From DATLLJ01 sp965229885 (lineage in GTDB: Bacteria > Acidobacteriota > Vicinamibacteria > Vicinamibacterales > CAVVIG01), in the NCBI GenBank assembly GCA_965229885.1, contig CBDDJX010000003.1:1054001-1118000 (forward strand): a stretch of 64,000 bases of DNA. The letters are read 5' to 3'. The first letter of the stretch is position 1. Every line of letters begins with the position of its first letter. The notes under the pieces were generated by a model, which saw only the letters and a program-made list of their open reading frames with translations, was not told the DNA's origin and searched no databases. Below, one piece after another: positions 36,853 to 46,219 of the stretch. Position numbers and translations under genes: made by a program.

Positions 36853-38361
36853 TTATGCGAAGGTGGCCGTCGCGTGCCACCGTCCGACGGTTCGTTGCAT
36901 CGCCTCTCCGGGAAATATCTCTTCGAACATCCGTCGGTACAGGAACGCCTCCTTGTTGGTGGGCGAGTCGGCGGGAAACAGCTCGTCTGCGCGGGCAAAG
37001 TCGGCCGCAGTCACAGCGTGCTCGCCGTAATCTTTCATGACCTGTTCCGAGCCAGAGCCCTCGGCGAATTCCTGCTTGCTCCGCCACGCAATCTCCGCGG
37101 GAAGCAGGTCTTCGAATGCCCGTCGCAGGAGCCACTTCTCCGGCCGGTTGGAGCGGTGGACCTTCTCCACGGGATCCAGGGCCATCACCCAGGCAAGGAA
37201 GCCCACGTCGAGAAATGGCACCCGGCCCTCCAGCCCGTGCGCCATCGTCATGCGGTCGACTCGCTGAAGGTTCATGTTGTGCAGACTCAAGAGCAGTCGC
37301 ACGCACTCTTGGTGCAAGGAGCCGGGATCGTCGATGCTCTTGAGGTACCGATAGCCCGCGAAAGCTTCGTCAGCGCCCTCTCCCGTGAGCACCACCTTCA
37401 CATGCTCGGAGGTGAGCTTGGACACGAAGTAGCAAGGAATCGCGCTCCGAATCAGTGCCGGGTCATACGACTCCAGATGCGCGATGACCGTCGGAAGGAC
37501 GCGGCACGCCTCGTCTGCCGAGTACACGTATTCATGGTGTCGCGTGCCGAGATGCTCGGCCGCGCGCCACGCAGCGAGGAGATCGGGCGACCCGTCGAGG
37601 CCGACTGCGAAGCTGTGAAGGTCGGAAACCTGGCGGCGCACGAGCGCCGCGATGACGCTCGAATCGAGCCCCCCAGAGAGAAACACGCCGAGCGGGACAT
37701 CGCTCATCAATCGCTTCGTCACAGCGACGGTCAGCTTCTGCGCAAGGTCGCGTGGATCCGGAGGCTCAGGGTTCGCGGGCAGCTCGCGCCACGTGGGGAC
37801 GAACCAGCGCTGCACGACCCCTTGCTCGGTCAAGAAAGAACCGGGCGGTAGCTCCGCGATGTCCCTGCACGTGCTGGGCAGGGACTTGAGCTCCGATGCG
37901 AACCAGACCCCGGCATCTTCGTCACGCCCGATGTACAGGGGCTTGATCCCGAGCGGGTCGCGAGCGGCCAAGAAACGCTCGCCATCGGTCACGACAAACG
38001 CAAACATGCCGTCGAGATCTTGAACGCAGGACGGGCCCTTCTCCTCGTAAAGGTGCAGGATCACCTCGGAGTCAGTCCAACTGCGGAAGCGGTGCTGGCT
38101 CTCCAGACCCGCACGCAACTCGCGGTGGTTGTAGATTTCGCCGTTGCAGACCAGGGCCACACGGCCGTCCTCGTTCAGGAGCGGTTGCTTTCCGCCACCC
38201 ACATCGATGATCGAAAGGCGTCGATGGGCCAGCGCGACGCTGCTGGATGCGTGGTGGCCCGAGTCATCGGGGCCGCGGTGGCGCAATCGCCCGGCCATCT
38301 GCCCAACCAGGTGGGCGCGAGCTGGCGCATTGTGCCCTACGTAGGCGGTGAAGCCGCACAT
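36853..38361 (-). CDS. asnB: Glutamine-dependent asparagine synthetase-like amidotransferase
   Basis: Transfers the amide N of glutamine to an ATP-activated carboxylate. MCGFTAYVG gives the catalytic Cys2 of the class II amidotransferase domain, with RHRGPDDSG, LAHRRLSIID and VCNGEIYNHREL following. The synthetase domain has the PP-loop GVFLSGGLDSSVIAAL and VVLTGEGADEAFAGYRY. It is only 502 residues, shorter than the ~600-residue AsnB of many bacteria, and leads an operon with a methyltransferase and an osmoprotectant transporter. In such settings AsnB-like enzymes can amidate other substrates (as in N-acetylglutaminylglutamine amide synthesis), so aspartate need not be the substrate. Confidence 0.9.
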   Translation of the reverse strand: MCGFTAYVGHNAPARAHLVGQMAGRLRHRGPDDSGHHASSSVALAHRRLSIIDVGGGKQPLLNEDGRVALVCNGEIYNHRELRAGLESQHRFRSWTDSEVILHLYEEKGPSCVQDLDGMFAFVVTDGERFLAARDPLGIKPLYIGRDEDAGVWFASELKSLPSTCRDIAELPPGSFLTEQGVVQRWFVPTWRELPANPEPPDPRDLAQKLTVAVTKRLMSDVPLGVFLSGGLDSSVIAALVRRQVSDLHSFAVGLDGSPDLLAAWRAAEHLGTRHHEYVYSADEACRVLPTVIAHLESYDPALIRSAIPCYFVSKLTSEHVKVVLTGEGADEAFAGYRYLKSIDDPGSLHQECVRLLLSLHNMNLQRVDRMTMAHGLEGRVPFLDVGFLAWVMALDPVEKVHRSNRPEKWLLRRAFEDLLPAEIAWRSKQEFAEGSGSEQVMKDYGEHAVTAADFARADELFPADSPTNKEAFLYRRMFEEIFPGEAMQRTVGRWHATATFA

Positions 38362-38699
38362 CTAGGCTGTCTGTTCCTTCACGGTGTCTGCATCCATGAC
38401 TGTCATCTCCGAGTGTACTTCGTCGGACCAAATCGGACCACCGGCTCCAGGTAGCCTTGGTGCGGGAACGGAAACTCAATGCCCCGCGCGTCGCACGCCT
38501 CTGAATCCGGCGGTTCATCCCGCCCAACTGGCGTTCTAGGATGAACTCAGCCGGTTTTATCTCCATCGGGACTTCTTCGGTGCGCCTCAGCCGCGAGAAA
38601 GTCGCGCAGGTGTGCGACGGCCATCTGTGGGTCGTCGTAGGCTTCCCACATGACTGCAAACGGTCACTTTCTACTCGCGGCGGTACTCCGCGTCGATGA
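38362..38699. other. Region upstream of asnB
   Basis: Must contain the operon promoter. A short frame on the minus strand, MTVMDADTVKEQTA then stop, ends directly before the asnB ATG; GAAGGA within it can serve as the asnB ribosome binding site. No terminator-like or riboswitch-like fold was obvious. Confidence 0.35.
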
Positions 38700-39040
38700 A
38701 GTCGTCGGTCGGAGACATCGGAGCGTACCCTCGGTTCTGGGCGGTCGCCGCGCGGATGCCAGACGTTTGTCCCCCGTCTGTTCGGCGGGTCGGAAATGCC
38801 AGCGACGAACGGCGCTGAATACGGCGTCGGTAAACCTCGGCGTCGTCCGCGCGGTGCGATGTCACTGACCGCGCCCATCTCGGTGACGGTGACCTCGAGG
38901 AAGACCTCGCCGCCGGCGACGGTCATGATCGGCGTGGCGGGAACCGCGCCAGTCTCGAGCTGAGGCGGCGTCCAGACGTCCTGGGCATCAAGTGTCACGC
39001 CGATGAGCGCGACGGCGATCGCGATCAGTGTGACGCGCAT
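38700..39040 (-). pseudogene. TonB-C-like secreted protein, frameshifted
   Basis: ATG 39040 starts a signal peptide (VALIGVTLDAQ) and TPPQLETGAVPATPIMTVAGG, FLEVTVTEMGAVSD. A frameshift near 38855 leads to FTDAVFSAVRRWHFRPAEQ, the strand-turn text of an energy-transducer TonB C-terminal-like domain. Beyond about 38700 the sense is lost. Confidence 0.5.
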
Positions 39041-39074
39041 GGGAGCACTACTACTATGTCTTGCCCGATGGCTC

Positions 39075-39262
39075 ATTCCCTCAACCGTCTGCACGGTCGG
39101 TGGGACCCAGGGCGAGCAGTTTCCGAAAAACACGCACCAGACCATTGCGAGACGCTCATCGACCAAGCCGGTTGTGTCCAGCGCAGAGTCGTAGTCCTCG
39201 ACGCCTACGGCATCGAGCAGATACGTGAGGGTATTCGAGTCAACGGCGGGATGGAGCGACAT
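39075..39262 (-). pseudogene. PIN-domain-like fragment
   Basis: VDSNTLTYLLDAVG, ALDTTGLVDERLAMVWCVFF and WVPPTVQ look like the N-terminus of a PIN-type nuclease (first conserved Asp in VDSNTL). The rest is missing. Weak assignment. Confidence 0.35.
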
Positions 39263-39370
39263 GAGGCGATATGAGATCGTAGTACGTGCCACGGCTAGCA
39301 GCCCGCGTGCATGCGCTGCACACGTCAGAGGTCCACAGTGGGGGCCACACATCGCCGGGAGGTTCAGTAG

Positions 39371-39427
39371 CCCCGCATCGCTATCGCGGAGCACCCGTTC
39401 CCGCAGATCCATCGAATAGGCGCGCAT
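39371..39427 (-). mobile_element. IS630-type transposase N-terminal scrap
   Basis: MRAYSMDLRERVLRDSDAG is the characteristic start of IS630-family transposases. Only 19 codons remain. Confidence 0.55.
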
Positions 39428-39483
39428 CAGCTGCTCCCTTCTGTCTGGAGCAGGAGTAACATGAGGCGCCTATTCAGTACAAG

Positions 39484-40317
39484 GTGATTCTGAAATCTGC
39501 TTTAACGCCACAAGTAGGCCGGCGTGAAGGGGCGGGGCATAGCGCGAGGCTTCTGACGGTTTCTCGATGCTCACTCGTTGTACGCGCGGTAGTGACCGCC
39601 GCGATGGTGCTCGCGGTCGCTACGCGCGTCGCCGCACAAGCACCAGCACCGCCGCCGTTCCGAGAGGGCACCATCGACTTTGCGCTTCTCGCGACGACGG
39701 GGAACAGTTCCGCGCTGACGCTCGGCCTGGGCGGCGATGTCACGGTCCGGCCCGCGGAGTGGCTTGTCCGGAATCGCGCGGCTTTCCTGCGCGCCGAAAA
39801 CGACGACACGCTCACCGCGCAGTCGTTTGCCTACCTGTTTCGAGCCGAGAAGGGCATCTCACCGCGCCTGTCTGCATACGGTCAATACAACTACTTACGC
39901 GATCGGTTTGCCGGAATCGAACACAAGAACACCGTGACAGGGGGGTTCGGTTACCAGCTCGTGGACCACGGCTTCCACGATCTGAAAGTGCTCACAGGCT
40001 TGGGCTACACCAACGAGCAACACGTCGAGCTGGAGTCAGGGGACGACGAGAATCTTTCCAGCGGGGTTCTGCATACCGGCTGGGAGTACAAGCTGAAGTT
40101 CTCCGAGACGGCGGAATTCAGCGATGATCTTGAGTATGAGCAGGCGTTCTCATCCGCTGACCAGCGGAGGCTCGACCACATCGCGGCGGTCACCGCGCGC
40201 CTGACCACGATGCTGTCGCTCAAGGTTTCCCACAGAGTGCGATACGTCAACCTCCCACCAGGAGACGTCGCGCCGACGGATACGGTGACCGCAGTCGCGT
40301 TGGTCGCCAAGTTCTGA
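39484..40317 (+). CDS. DUF481-family outer-membrane protein (YdiY-like)
   Basis: After a hydrophobic N-terminus ending near VAAQA, the chain has the DUF481 pattern: IDFALLATTGNSSALTLGLG, WLVRNRAAFLRAEND, LRDRFAGIEHKNTVTGGFGY, LSSGVLHTGWEYKLKFSET and a final strand TVTAVALVAKF ending in Phe, as outer-membrane barrels do. The start is unsure: signal-peptide length suggests a site near 39570-39604 rather than 39484. No function is established beyond membrane location. Confidence 0.75.
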   Translation: MILKSALTPQVGRREGAGHSARLLTVSRCSLVVRAVVTAAMVLAVATRVAAQAPAPPPFREGTIDFALLATTGNSSALTLGLGGDVTVRPAEWLVRNRAAFLRAENDDTLTAQSFAYLFRAEKGISPRLSAYGQYNYLRDRFAGIEHKNTVTGGFGYQLVDHGFHDLKVLTGLGYTNEQHVELESGDDENLSSGVLHTGWEYKLKFSETAEFSDDLEYEQAFSSADQRRLDHIAAVTARLTTMLSLKVSHRVRYVNLPPGDVAPTDTVTAVALVAKF

Positions 40318-40657
40318 GCAACGCGATTCTGATTATTCTCGCTTGACGGAGGGGGAAGGGCTTTTGCGCCGGTTCCTGAAATTCAGGATGAGGTTGTACG
40401 ATCAGCGGGCGCCCGCGTTCGGCGCGGGCCAATATCCGCAATCGTCGGTTGATCCGCTCGGTCCGCGCTGCGCCGCATACTCATATGCACGCCGCCTTCG
40501 GCGGCCGCGGATCCAGTAAGTGCTGGCGTGGGACCAGGCGCTCTGCCGCGCCGTTGCGGGGGTCTTCCTGCGCGCCGTGCTCGGCTGGGGACGATGAGGG
40601 TGTCGGCCCGATCAATCGCCCAGAAACCGCTTGACTTTGAAGACGGTTGCCTATCGT
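40318..40657. other. Intergenic, nothing recognised
   Basis: About 340 GC-rich bases between the DUF481 gene and the first IS end. No gene, dyad or RNA was seen. Confidence 0.4.
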
Positions 40658-40690
40658 TGAGCCTGATCCGATCTGGTGGACAGGTTAACT
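40658..40690. mobile_element. Left end of IS3-family element, split by IS110
   Basis: TGAGCCTGATCCGATCTGGTGGACAGGTTAACT matches the left end of the 53.8-kb IS with few changes. Its continuation is found beyond the IS110-type element. Confidence 0.8.
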
Positions 40691-42279
40691 GATATGGAAT
40701 GACCGGTTGTTAACACCCCGTTGTCAGAAACATGCGTGCCTTTTCTTCAACGCCGCGTCGTGTCGGACCGCGGAGACGACGGACGATCGAGGGCGCTTCG
40801 ACGACGAGTCACGCTGATATACGGTGGTTACCGCGGTCGCCCGCGGCAGAGCACACATGACAGTACTTCGTCGGGAGGACGTGCAGTCTACGCTCGCGAG
40901 TTGGGACAGCTGTCCGTGTCGCAGTGTTTACCTCGCCGATCCTCACAATCGTGCCTCTGATCCTCCGCCGTCTTCGCGGTCCGTCACTGACCCGGCTCAT
41001 GGTCTCCTGCCCTTGCGCTCCTCGCTCGTCACGCCTGTGGCCGTGGTGTCGCCGGCGCGGGGACCGGTTGGAGCGCCGCCCAGAGGAAACCGACCAACTC
41101 ACGCGCGATGGCGACGACGATCTTGGGCGCGGGCTTGTGCTGGTCGGCGAGGCGCCGGAAGCGGCGACACAAGCGCTGCTGCGCCTTGTCCGCAATCGCA
41201 ATCACGCGCGTGGGTTGTCCGGTGCGGCGTCGGGTGAGCGCGATGCCGATGCCGGGTCGGCGTCGATAATGCCACGCCGTCTCGACCAGCAGCCGGCGGA
41301 CCAGCGCATTCCCGGCCCGCGTGATCCGGCCGCGTCGATATTTCTCGCCCGTGGAATCCTCCCCGGGCACAAGGCCGAGATACGCCATCAGCGCGCGGGG
41401 CGCATGGGACCGGCGAAAATCATGCAGCTCGGCCAGGATCAGGATCGCCGTCAAGGTGTCGATGCCCCGGAAGCACCGCAGCCAGCCGACCGGCTCGCGA
41501 TACGGCTCCGTCTGCGCGATGTCCGTCAGCTGGGCATCGAGCTCGACGAGCCGCGCCTCCACCTGCATCGATCGCCAACAGATAGTCGTGGACGACGACG
41601 CGCTCGGCCGCGTGCGTCCACGCCAGGCGGTCCACCCACTGCCGATGTGCCCGGCTCCAGTTACGCCCGTGGTAATGCAGCCCGCGGCGCAAGAGTAACT
41701 TGCCGAGGCGATGCCGACAGCGCTGTAGATCCTCCCGGGCATCATCGCGCGCTCGACATAGATCGCGGCCCGCTTCCTCCTCGAGCGTGGGCGGCCGGAC
41801 CTCCGTCAGTAACCCCGCGCGCAGCAGCTCAGCGAGCTTGCGCGCGTCACGGCGATTGGTCTTGATCCGCTCGCCCGGCTTCCGCGGAATGAGCGCCGGC
41901 GCGATGACCTGACAGCGCACTCGCGGAGTCGTAACCTGGCGTTGCAACGCGTAGCCGCCCGGCCCGGCTTCGTAACACATCTGCACCGGACCCGGCGCCT
42001 CGCGCTCGAGCTTGCGGACCAACCGCCGGACGGCGTTCGGCTCGTTCGCCACTTGCCACGTCACCGGCGTCGTCTGGTCGCCGACCAGCATCGCGATAAA
42101 GAGATCCTTACTTGTGCGCGTCGATGCCCACGCACGTGATACCGTTTTCCATAACCGGCTCCTTTCGTCTGCGGCTCTGGCGCCGCGAGGTGTTAACCCG
42201 CGATCACGGTGGCACAGACCACCTTGTCGAGTGCAACCGCACTACGACGTTACGATAGCGAGCCGGTCATTCCATATTG
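40691..42279 (-). mobile_element. IS110-family element with subterminal inverted repeats
   Basis: Inserted into the left end of an IS3-family remnant. ATATGGAATGACCGG (40692-40706) and its perfect inverse CCGGTCATTCCATAT (42263-42277) lie at the two borders. About 320 non-coding bases remain downstream and 110 upstream of the transposase. Subterminal inverted repeats are a trait of the IS1111 group within IS110. The larger non-coding end is where an IS1111-type bridge RNA would be expected. Confidence 0.8.
41029..42152 (-). pseudogene. IS110-family transposase, two frameshifts
   Basis: AAGGAG precedes ATG 42152. The start MENGITCVGIDAHK, with the first DEDD aspartate, is separated from DLFIAMLVGDQTTPV by one extra base. 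The middle reads IPRKPGERIKTNRRDARKLA, a typical IS110 motif. A second shift near 41560 leads to LRCFRGIDTLTAILILAELH, RALMAYLGLVPGEDSTGEKY and RITRAGNALVRRLLVETAWH, the transposase_20 domain with its conserved Ser region. Not functional as read. Confidence 0.85.
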
Positions 42280-42406
42280 TCTACACTGTTTGAGTGGCTC
42301 TTCGTTCCTCATTTCCAGACAAGAGCGACGGGTGTGGGCGCTGTGGGAAACCGCGTCCTGTGCGGTTTGCCATGGCGTCCCTGCCCTCTGCCCGCGCGCG
42401 CCGCTC
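42280..42406. mobile_element. Continuation of split IS3-family left end
   Basis: CTGTTTGAGTGGCTCTTCG onward to GCGCGCGCCGCTC equals the sub-left-end sequence of the 53.8-kb element (53817-53935). It is cut by IS copy C, and the remainder of the element is gone. Confidence 0.85.
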
Positions 42407-43714
42407 TGAATCGTACCGGGTTCGTCGGAGGGCTCATTGCTTGAGAGGATGGAGCCCAGGCACGACCGAGGAAGTATTCAGCTGAGGCACGAGAGCGGGC
42501 CATTCGGATGGTCCGCGCGCATGGTCCCGAGCATCCGTCGCAGTGGGCCGCGATCACGGCGATCGCGAGCAAGTTCGGCTGCACCGGTGAGACGCTGCGG
42601 AATTGGGTGCGCCAGGCCGAACGCGAGACGGGCCAGCGGGGCGGCCTGACGACCGACGAGCGCCAGCGCCTGAAGGAACGGGAACGCGACAATCGCGAAT
42701 TGAAGACGCGCGAATGAGATCTTGCGGAAGGCCTCCGCATATTTTGCCCAGGCGGCGCGCGACCGCCGAGTGAAGTAATGGTCCAGTTTGTGGATGACCA
42801 CCGGGCCACGTAGGGGGTTGAGCCGATCTGCGCGGTGTTGCCGATCGCCCCCTCGACGTATTTTCTGCACCACGCCCGGCAGGTGGACCCGCCGCCGCGG
42901 CCGGCGCGCGCCAAGCGCGACGACGACTTGCGGATCGCCATCCAGCGGGTCTGGGACGCGAATTGGCAGGCATACGGACCGCGGAAGGTCTGGCAGCAGC
43001 TCGGCCGCGAAGACGTCGACGTCGCGCGCTGTATGGTCGAGCGGCTGACGGGGGCGATGGGCTTGGCCGGCGCGGTCCGCGGCCGCGCATGGGTCACGAC
43101 GCCCGCCGCTGCGACCGCCGGCGTGCGTCCCCCGGCTTTGGTCGACCGCCAGTTCACCGCGCCGCGGCCCAACCAGCCTCTGGGTCTCCGACTTCCCCTA
43201 CGTCGCCACGTGGAAAGGCTTCGTGTATGTCGCGTTCGTGATCGCTGTCTTCTCGCGGCGCATCGTCGGCGGGCGCGTGTCGGCGTCGCTGCGGACGGAC
43301 TTCGTGCTCGATGCGCTCGAATAAGCGGTGTGCGAACGTGGCGCGGATCGCGTCAGCGGCCTGGTGCATCACAGCGACCGGGGTACGCAGTATCTGTCGA
43401 TGCGGTACACCGACCGGCTCGCCGACGCCGGCATCGCGCCGTCGGTCGGCAGCCGAGGTGACTCCTATGACAATGCCCTCGCCGAGTCGGTGATTGGGCT
43501 CCTCAAGACGGAGGTGATTCGACGGCAAGGTCCGTGGCCGCATCTGGCGCAGGTGGAATTCGCGACGCTGGCGTGGGTGGATTGGTTCAACAACCGCCGG
43601 TTGCTCGAGCCCATCGGCCACGTGCCGCCTGCGGCATTCGACGCGCACTACTATGAGCAGGTTAAGGTGGCCTGACTCAACTAACTCGCCCTCCGGGATT
43701 CCCGGTACGATTCA
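42407..43714 (+). mobile_element. IS3-family element, copy C (inactive)
   Basis: Differs from copy B at about two bases in 1.3 kb (GAGGTGACTCC for GAGGCGACTCC; GGCCACGTG for GGCTACGTG). It shares the missing orfA start and the TAG, frameshift and TAA of orfB. Ends TGAATCGTACCGGG on both sides; no target duplication. Inserted into the split IS3-type end on the left, with an SGNH hydrolase fragment on the right. Confidence 0.88.
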
Positions 43715-43715
43715 A

Positions 43716-43952
43716 TAACCATCCCTGCGAACGCCGTGCGCAGCGGTCCAGTCGATCTGACTGTGCCCCAGCTGGGCGACCTGGCCGTCGATCTCTACCT
43801 GCCTGGCAACACCAATACGCCGTCGCCCCTCACGATGCACAACGGGCGCGTTCCAGACCAAACTACGTCTCGGAGACCGGCAATCACGCAGGGAAGGCCA
43901 CCCTGCCGGTCGTTGGCAGAGCACAGAACTGGTTCGTGCTATTTGCCTCGTG
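43716..43952 (+). pseudogene. SGNH/GDSL hydrolase, internal fragment
   Basis: TIPANAVRSGPVDLTVPQLG, DLAVDLYLPGNTNTPSPLTM and, after a frameshift, NYVSETGNHAGKATLPV are from the N-terminal beta domain found before SGNH hydrolase domains. The start was removed by IS copy C, and the hydrolase part is missing. Confidence 0.65.
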
Positions 43953-43974
43953 ACCTTCGATGAGGCCGCGCATC

Positions 43975-44109
43975 ACGCGTCTTTCGCCAGCTTCCACAGC
44001 TCCCTCCAGTTGCGGCCCTGAAGCGGCAGCTGTTCCAGCTGGCGGCGATCGACGTTGCCCGACACCTGCGACGAGGCCGTGTCGACGAGCGGCGCGTCGC
44101 CTGTGACGG
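43975..44109 (-). pseudogene. TonB-dependent receptor plug fragment
   Basis: Minus strand: GDAPLVDTASSQVSGNVDRR and QLEQLPLQGRNWRELWKLAK, the classic carboxypeptidase-regulatory-to-plug transition of Acidobacterial TonB receptors. No more of the gene remains. Confidence 0.7.
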
Positions 44110-44190
44110 GTCAGCGTCCCGTTGAGCACCGCGACGCCAAGCGTGAAGGGAACCGTCGCGTTCTGGAACACTCCCGCAGGACACACGGAG

Positions 44191-45444
44191 CTACCCCAAT
44201 TGCAGTCGGCTTGTGGGGTCCAGCCAGCGGCCCCGAATGGGCTTGAGAACGAACCACGCGAGCAGCGCTGTCGCGAAATCCATCCCGATGATGACCGTAA
44301 ACACCGGGATCCACGATCCGGTGGCTTCGTGAAGAAGCGCCGCAACCGGCCCCCCCAGGACCGAGCCCACTCCCTGCGCCATGTAGAGGAACCCGTAATT
44401 TGTCGTGGCGTAGCGCGTCCCGTACGTGTCTGTCAACGTCGACGGGAACAGCGAGAAAATCTCGCCCCAGCCGAAGAAGACGACGCCCGACATCACCACG
44501 AAGACCACGGGATTGTTGCGAAAAAGCAGCCAAATGATTGTGGCCACACCTTCAAGGCCGAAGGCGATGAACATGGTCTTCTCCCGACCAATGCGGTCGG
44601 AGACCCATCCGAAGAAGGGCCGGGTCAGGCCATTGGTGACTCGGTCGATAGACAGCGTGAGCGGCAGTAGCGGCAACCCGAACACGAAGGCTTCGACCAG
44701 ACCAAAATCCTGCGTGAACGCGCCCTTCTGCGAAATGACCATGAGGCCGCTGGTTGACATCATCGTCATCATGAGGAACATCAGCCAGAAGATCGGCGTC
44801 CGCAGCATCTCCTGCGGCGTGAAGCTCCGGGAACTCTCCGGCTGAGACGGGCGGCGGGGGCGCTCACGCTGCAACGCCACCCAGGCGGAGTCAGGGCGTT
44901 GGAGGCCTTGTGCGGCAATCAGCCCAGCGACACCGAAGATCATCCCGAACTCCAGCAACACGTGCTGGTAGCTCGTCGTCTCCATCATGCGGGCGATCGG
45001 AAACGTCGTCAGCACGGCTCCGAAGCCGTATCCGGCCGCCACCAACCCGGTGGCTAAGCCCCGCTTGTCGGGAAACCATTGCACCATGTGCCCGACGACG
45101 CCGATGTAGACGATGCCGGTGCCAAGCCCGCCGAGCAGGCCGTAGCTCAGGTACAGCCCGGGCAACGAGTTCGCGGAGGCGGCGAACACCCAGCTCAGGC
45201 CGGTCAGGACGGCACCCAACGACAACAGGACTCGCGGTCCGAAGCGGTCGACCAAGTACCCCTGGGACGGAGCGAGAAAGGTCTGCACCACGATCAGGAT
45301 CGAAAACGTCACCTGCGCCTGCGCCAGCGACACGCCGAGCGCATCGGTGAACGGCCGCGTGAATAGGGCCCACACGTACTGGGGGCTCGAAATCATCATC
45401 ATGCAGGTGACGCCGAGGAGCAGTTGAATCCAGCGGTTTTGCAT
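44191..45444 (-). CDS. MFS carrier, oxalate/formate antiporter (OFA) family
   Basis: A 417-residue, 12-helix MFS protein. The opening helix with PQYVWALFTRPFTDALGVSL and the TFSILIVVQTFLAPSQGYLVD segment are typical of the OFA family (OxlT). The motif between helices 2 and 3 reads LVDRFGPRVLLSLGAVL, and the central loop is short and basic. Members exchange oxalate for formate or move other monocarboxylates; OxlT-specific binding residues cannot be confirmed by eye. It follows a broken gamma-glutamyltransferase gene with a four-base gap in the same direction. Confidence 0.88.
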   Translation of the reverse strand: MQNRWIQLLLGVTCMMMISSPQYVWALFTRPFTDALGVSLAQAQVTFSILIVVQTFLAPSQGYLVDRFGPRVLLSLGAVLTGLSWVFAASANSLPGLYLSYGLLGGLGTGIVYIGVVGHMVQWFPDKRGLATGLVAAGYGFGAVLTTFPIARMMETTSYQHVLLEFGMIFGVAGLIAAQGLQRPDSAWVALQRERPRRPSQPESSRSFTPQEMLRTPIFWLMFLMMTMMSTSGLMVISQKGAFTQDFGLVEAFVFGLPLLPLTLSIDRVTNGLTRPFFGWVSDRIGREKTMFIAFGLEGVATIIWLLFRNNPVVFVVMSGVVFFGWGEIFSLFPSTLTDTYGTRYATTNYGFLYMAQGVGSVLGGPVAALLHEATGSWIPVFTVIIGMDFATALLAWFVLKPIRGRWLDPTSRLQLG

Positions 45445-45448
45445 ACGG

Positions 45449-46203
45449 TCAGCTCACCAGGGCCGGGATGCTCGTCCATCTGGGGTCGCCGACGTGACGG
45501 TCGAGATCGGCGTAGGCAAGCTTCTTTGTCTCGATCATCACGTGGAGCGCGTCGATGGAATTATGGCCATACCTCGCGAGCGGAAAGTTCTCGAGGATGT
45601 TGAGCATCATGAACGCGGCAAGATCCTGGGCATCGAGGTGTCCTCCGTGCTGGCGGGCCCAGGCCACGATCCGTTCCGCGATCTGTCCCCGGTAGACGCT
45701 TGCCGGTCCATCCTCCGCGATTCGTTGATAGGTCCCCGCTAGATCGGGATTCCTGAAGACCTCACCCACTCGCGGAGCTCGGCCGCTCGGAAGATACGTA
45801 CGGGTTGCAGAGGGATGCGCCCGGAGGGTGGCCTCGCTACTCGCCCATTCGAGAGCCGTGAGCTCCCGATCGTGACGTGTGCCGGCGCCCAGCCGCTCGC
45901 GTTCAGGCCGTGCAGCCGACCCGTTGTCGCGTCGAACACCATCGCGAACAGATCGCCACCGACGCCGTTCATCATCGGCGCGACGACGCCCATCATGGCA
46001 TTCGCGGCAATCGCGGCGTCGACCGCATGACCGCCGGCGGCGAGCGTCATGACCGCCGCCTGCGATGCCAACGGGTGCTCGGTCGCCGCGATCCCGAGGG
46101 ACGACATCACCATGGAGCGCCCCTGGAATCGGTCTATCCGCGCACGGGTGTAATCGACCCGCGTGGGCGCGCGACGAGAAACAGGTGGAACCTGGGGCCT
46201 CAT
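45449..46203 (-). pseudogene. Gamma-glutamyltransferase, internally and C-terminally deleted
   Basis: EHPLASQAAVMTLAAGGHAV, DAAIAANAMMGVVAPMMNGV, GGDLFAMV and LNASGWAPA are GGT N-terminal motifs. A frame change near 45760 leads to EVFRNPDLAGTYQRIAEDGP, then to EMLNILE-like MMLNILENFPLARYGHNSID and IETKKLAYADLDRHVGDP, then a stop. The segment between and the catalytic Thr (small-subunit start) are missing, so no autoprocessing or activity is possible. Confidence 0.8.
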
Positions 46204-46219
46204 GGCTGACCTAACGAAA

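Noticed and set aside
36814..37851. 345-codon plus-strand frame
   Set aside because: Antisense to asnB; no protein family resemblance.
33256..38405. Lasso-peptide or other RiPP cluster
   Set aside because: The AsnB homologue keeps its glutaminase domain, and no transglutaminase-like protease, RRE or convincing precursor is present.
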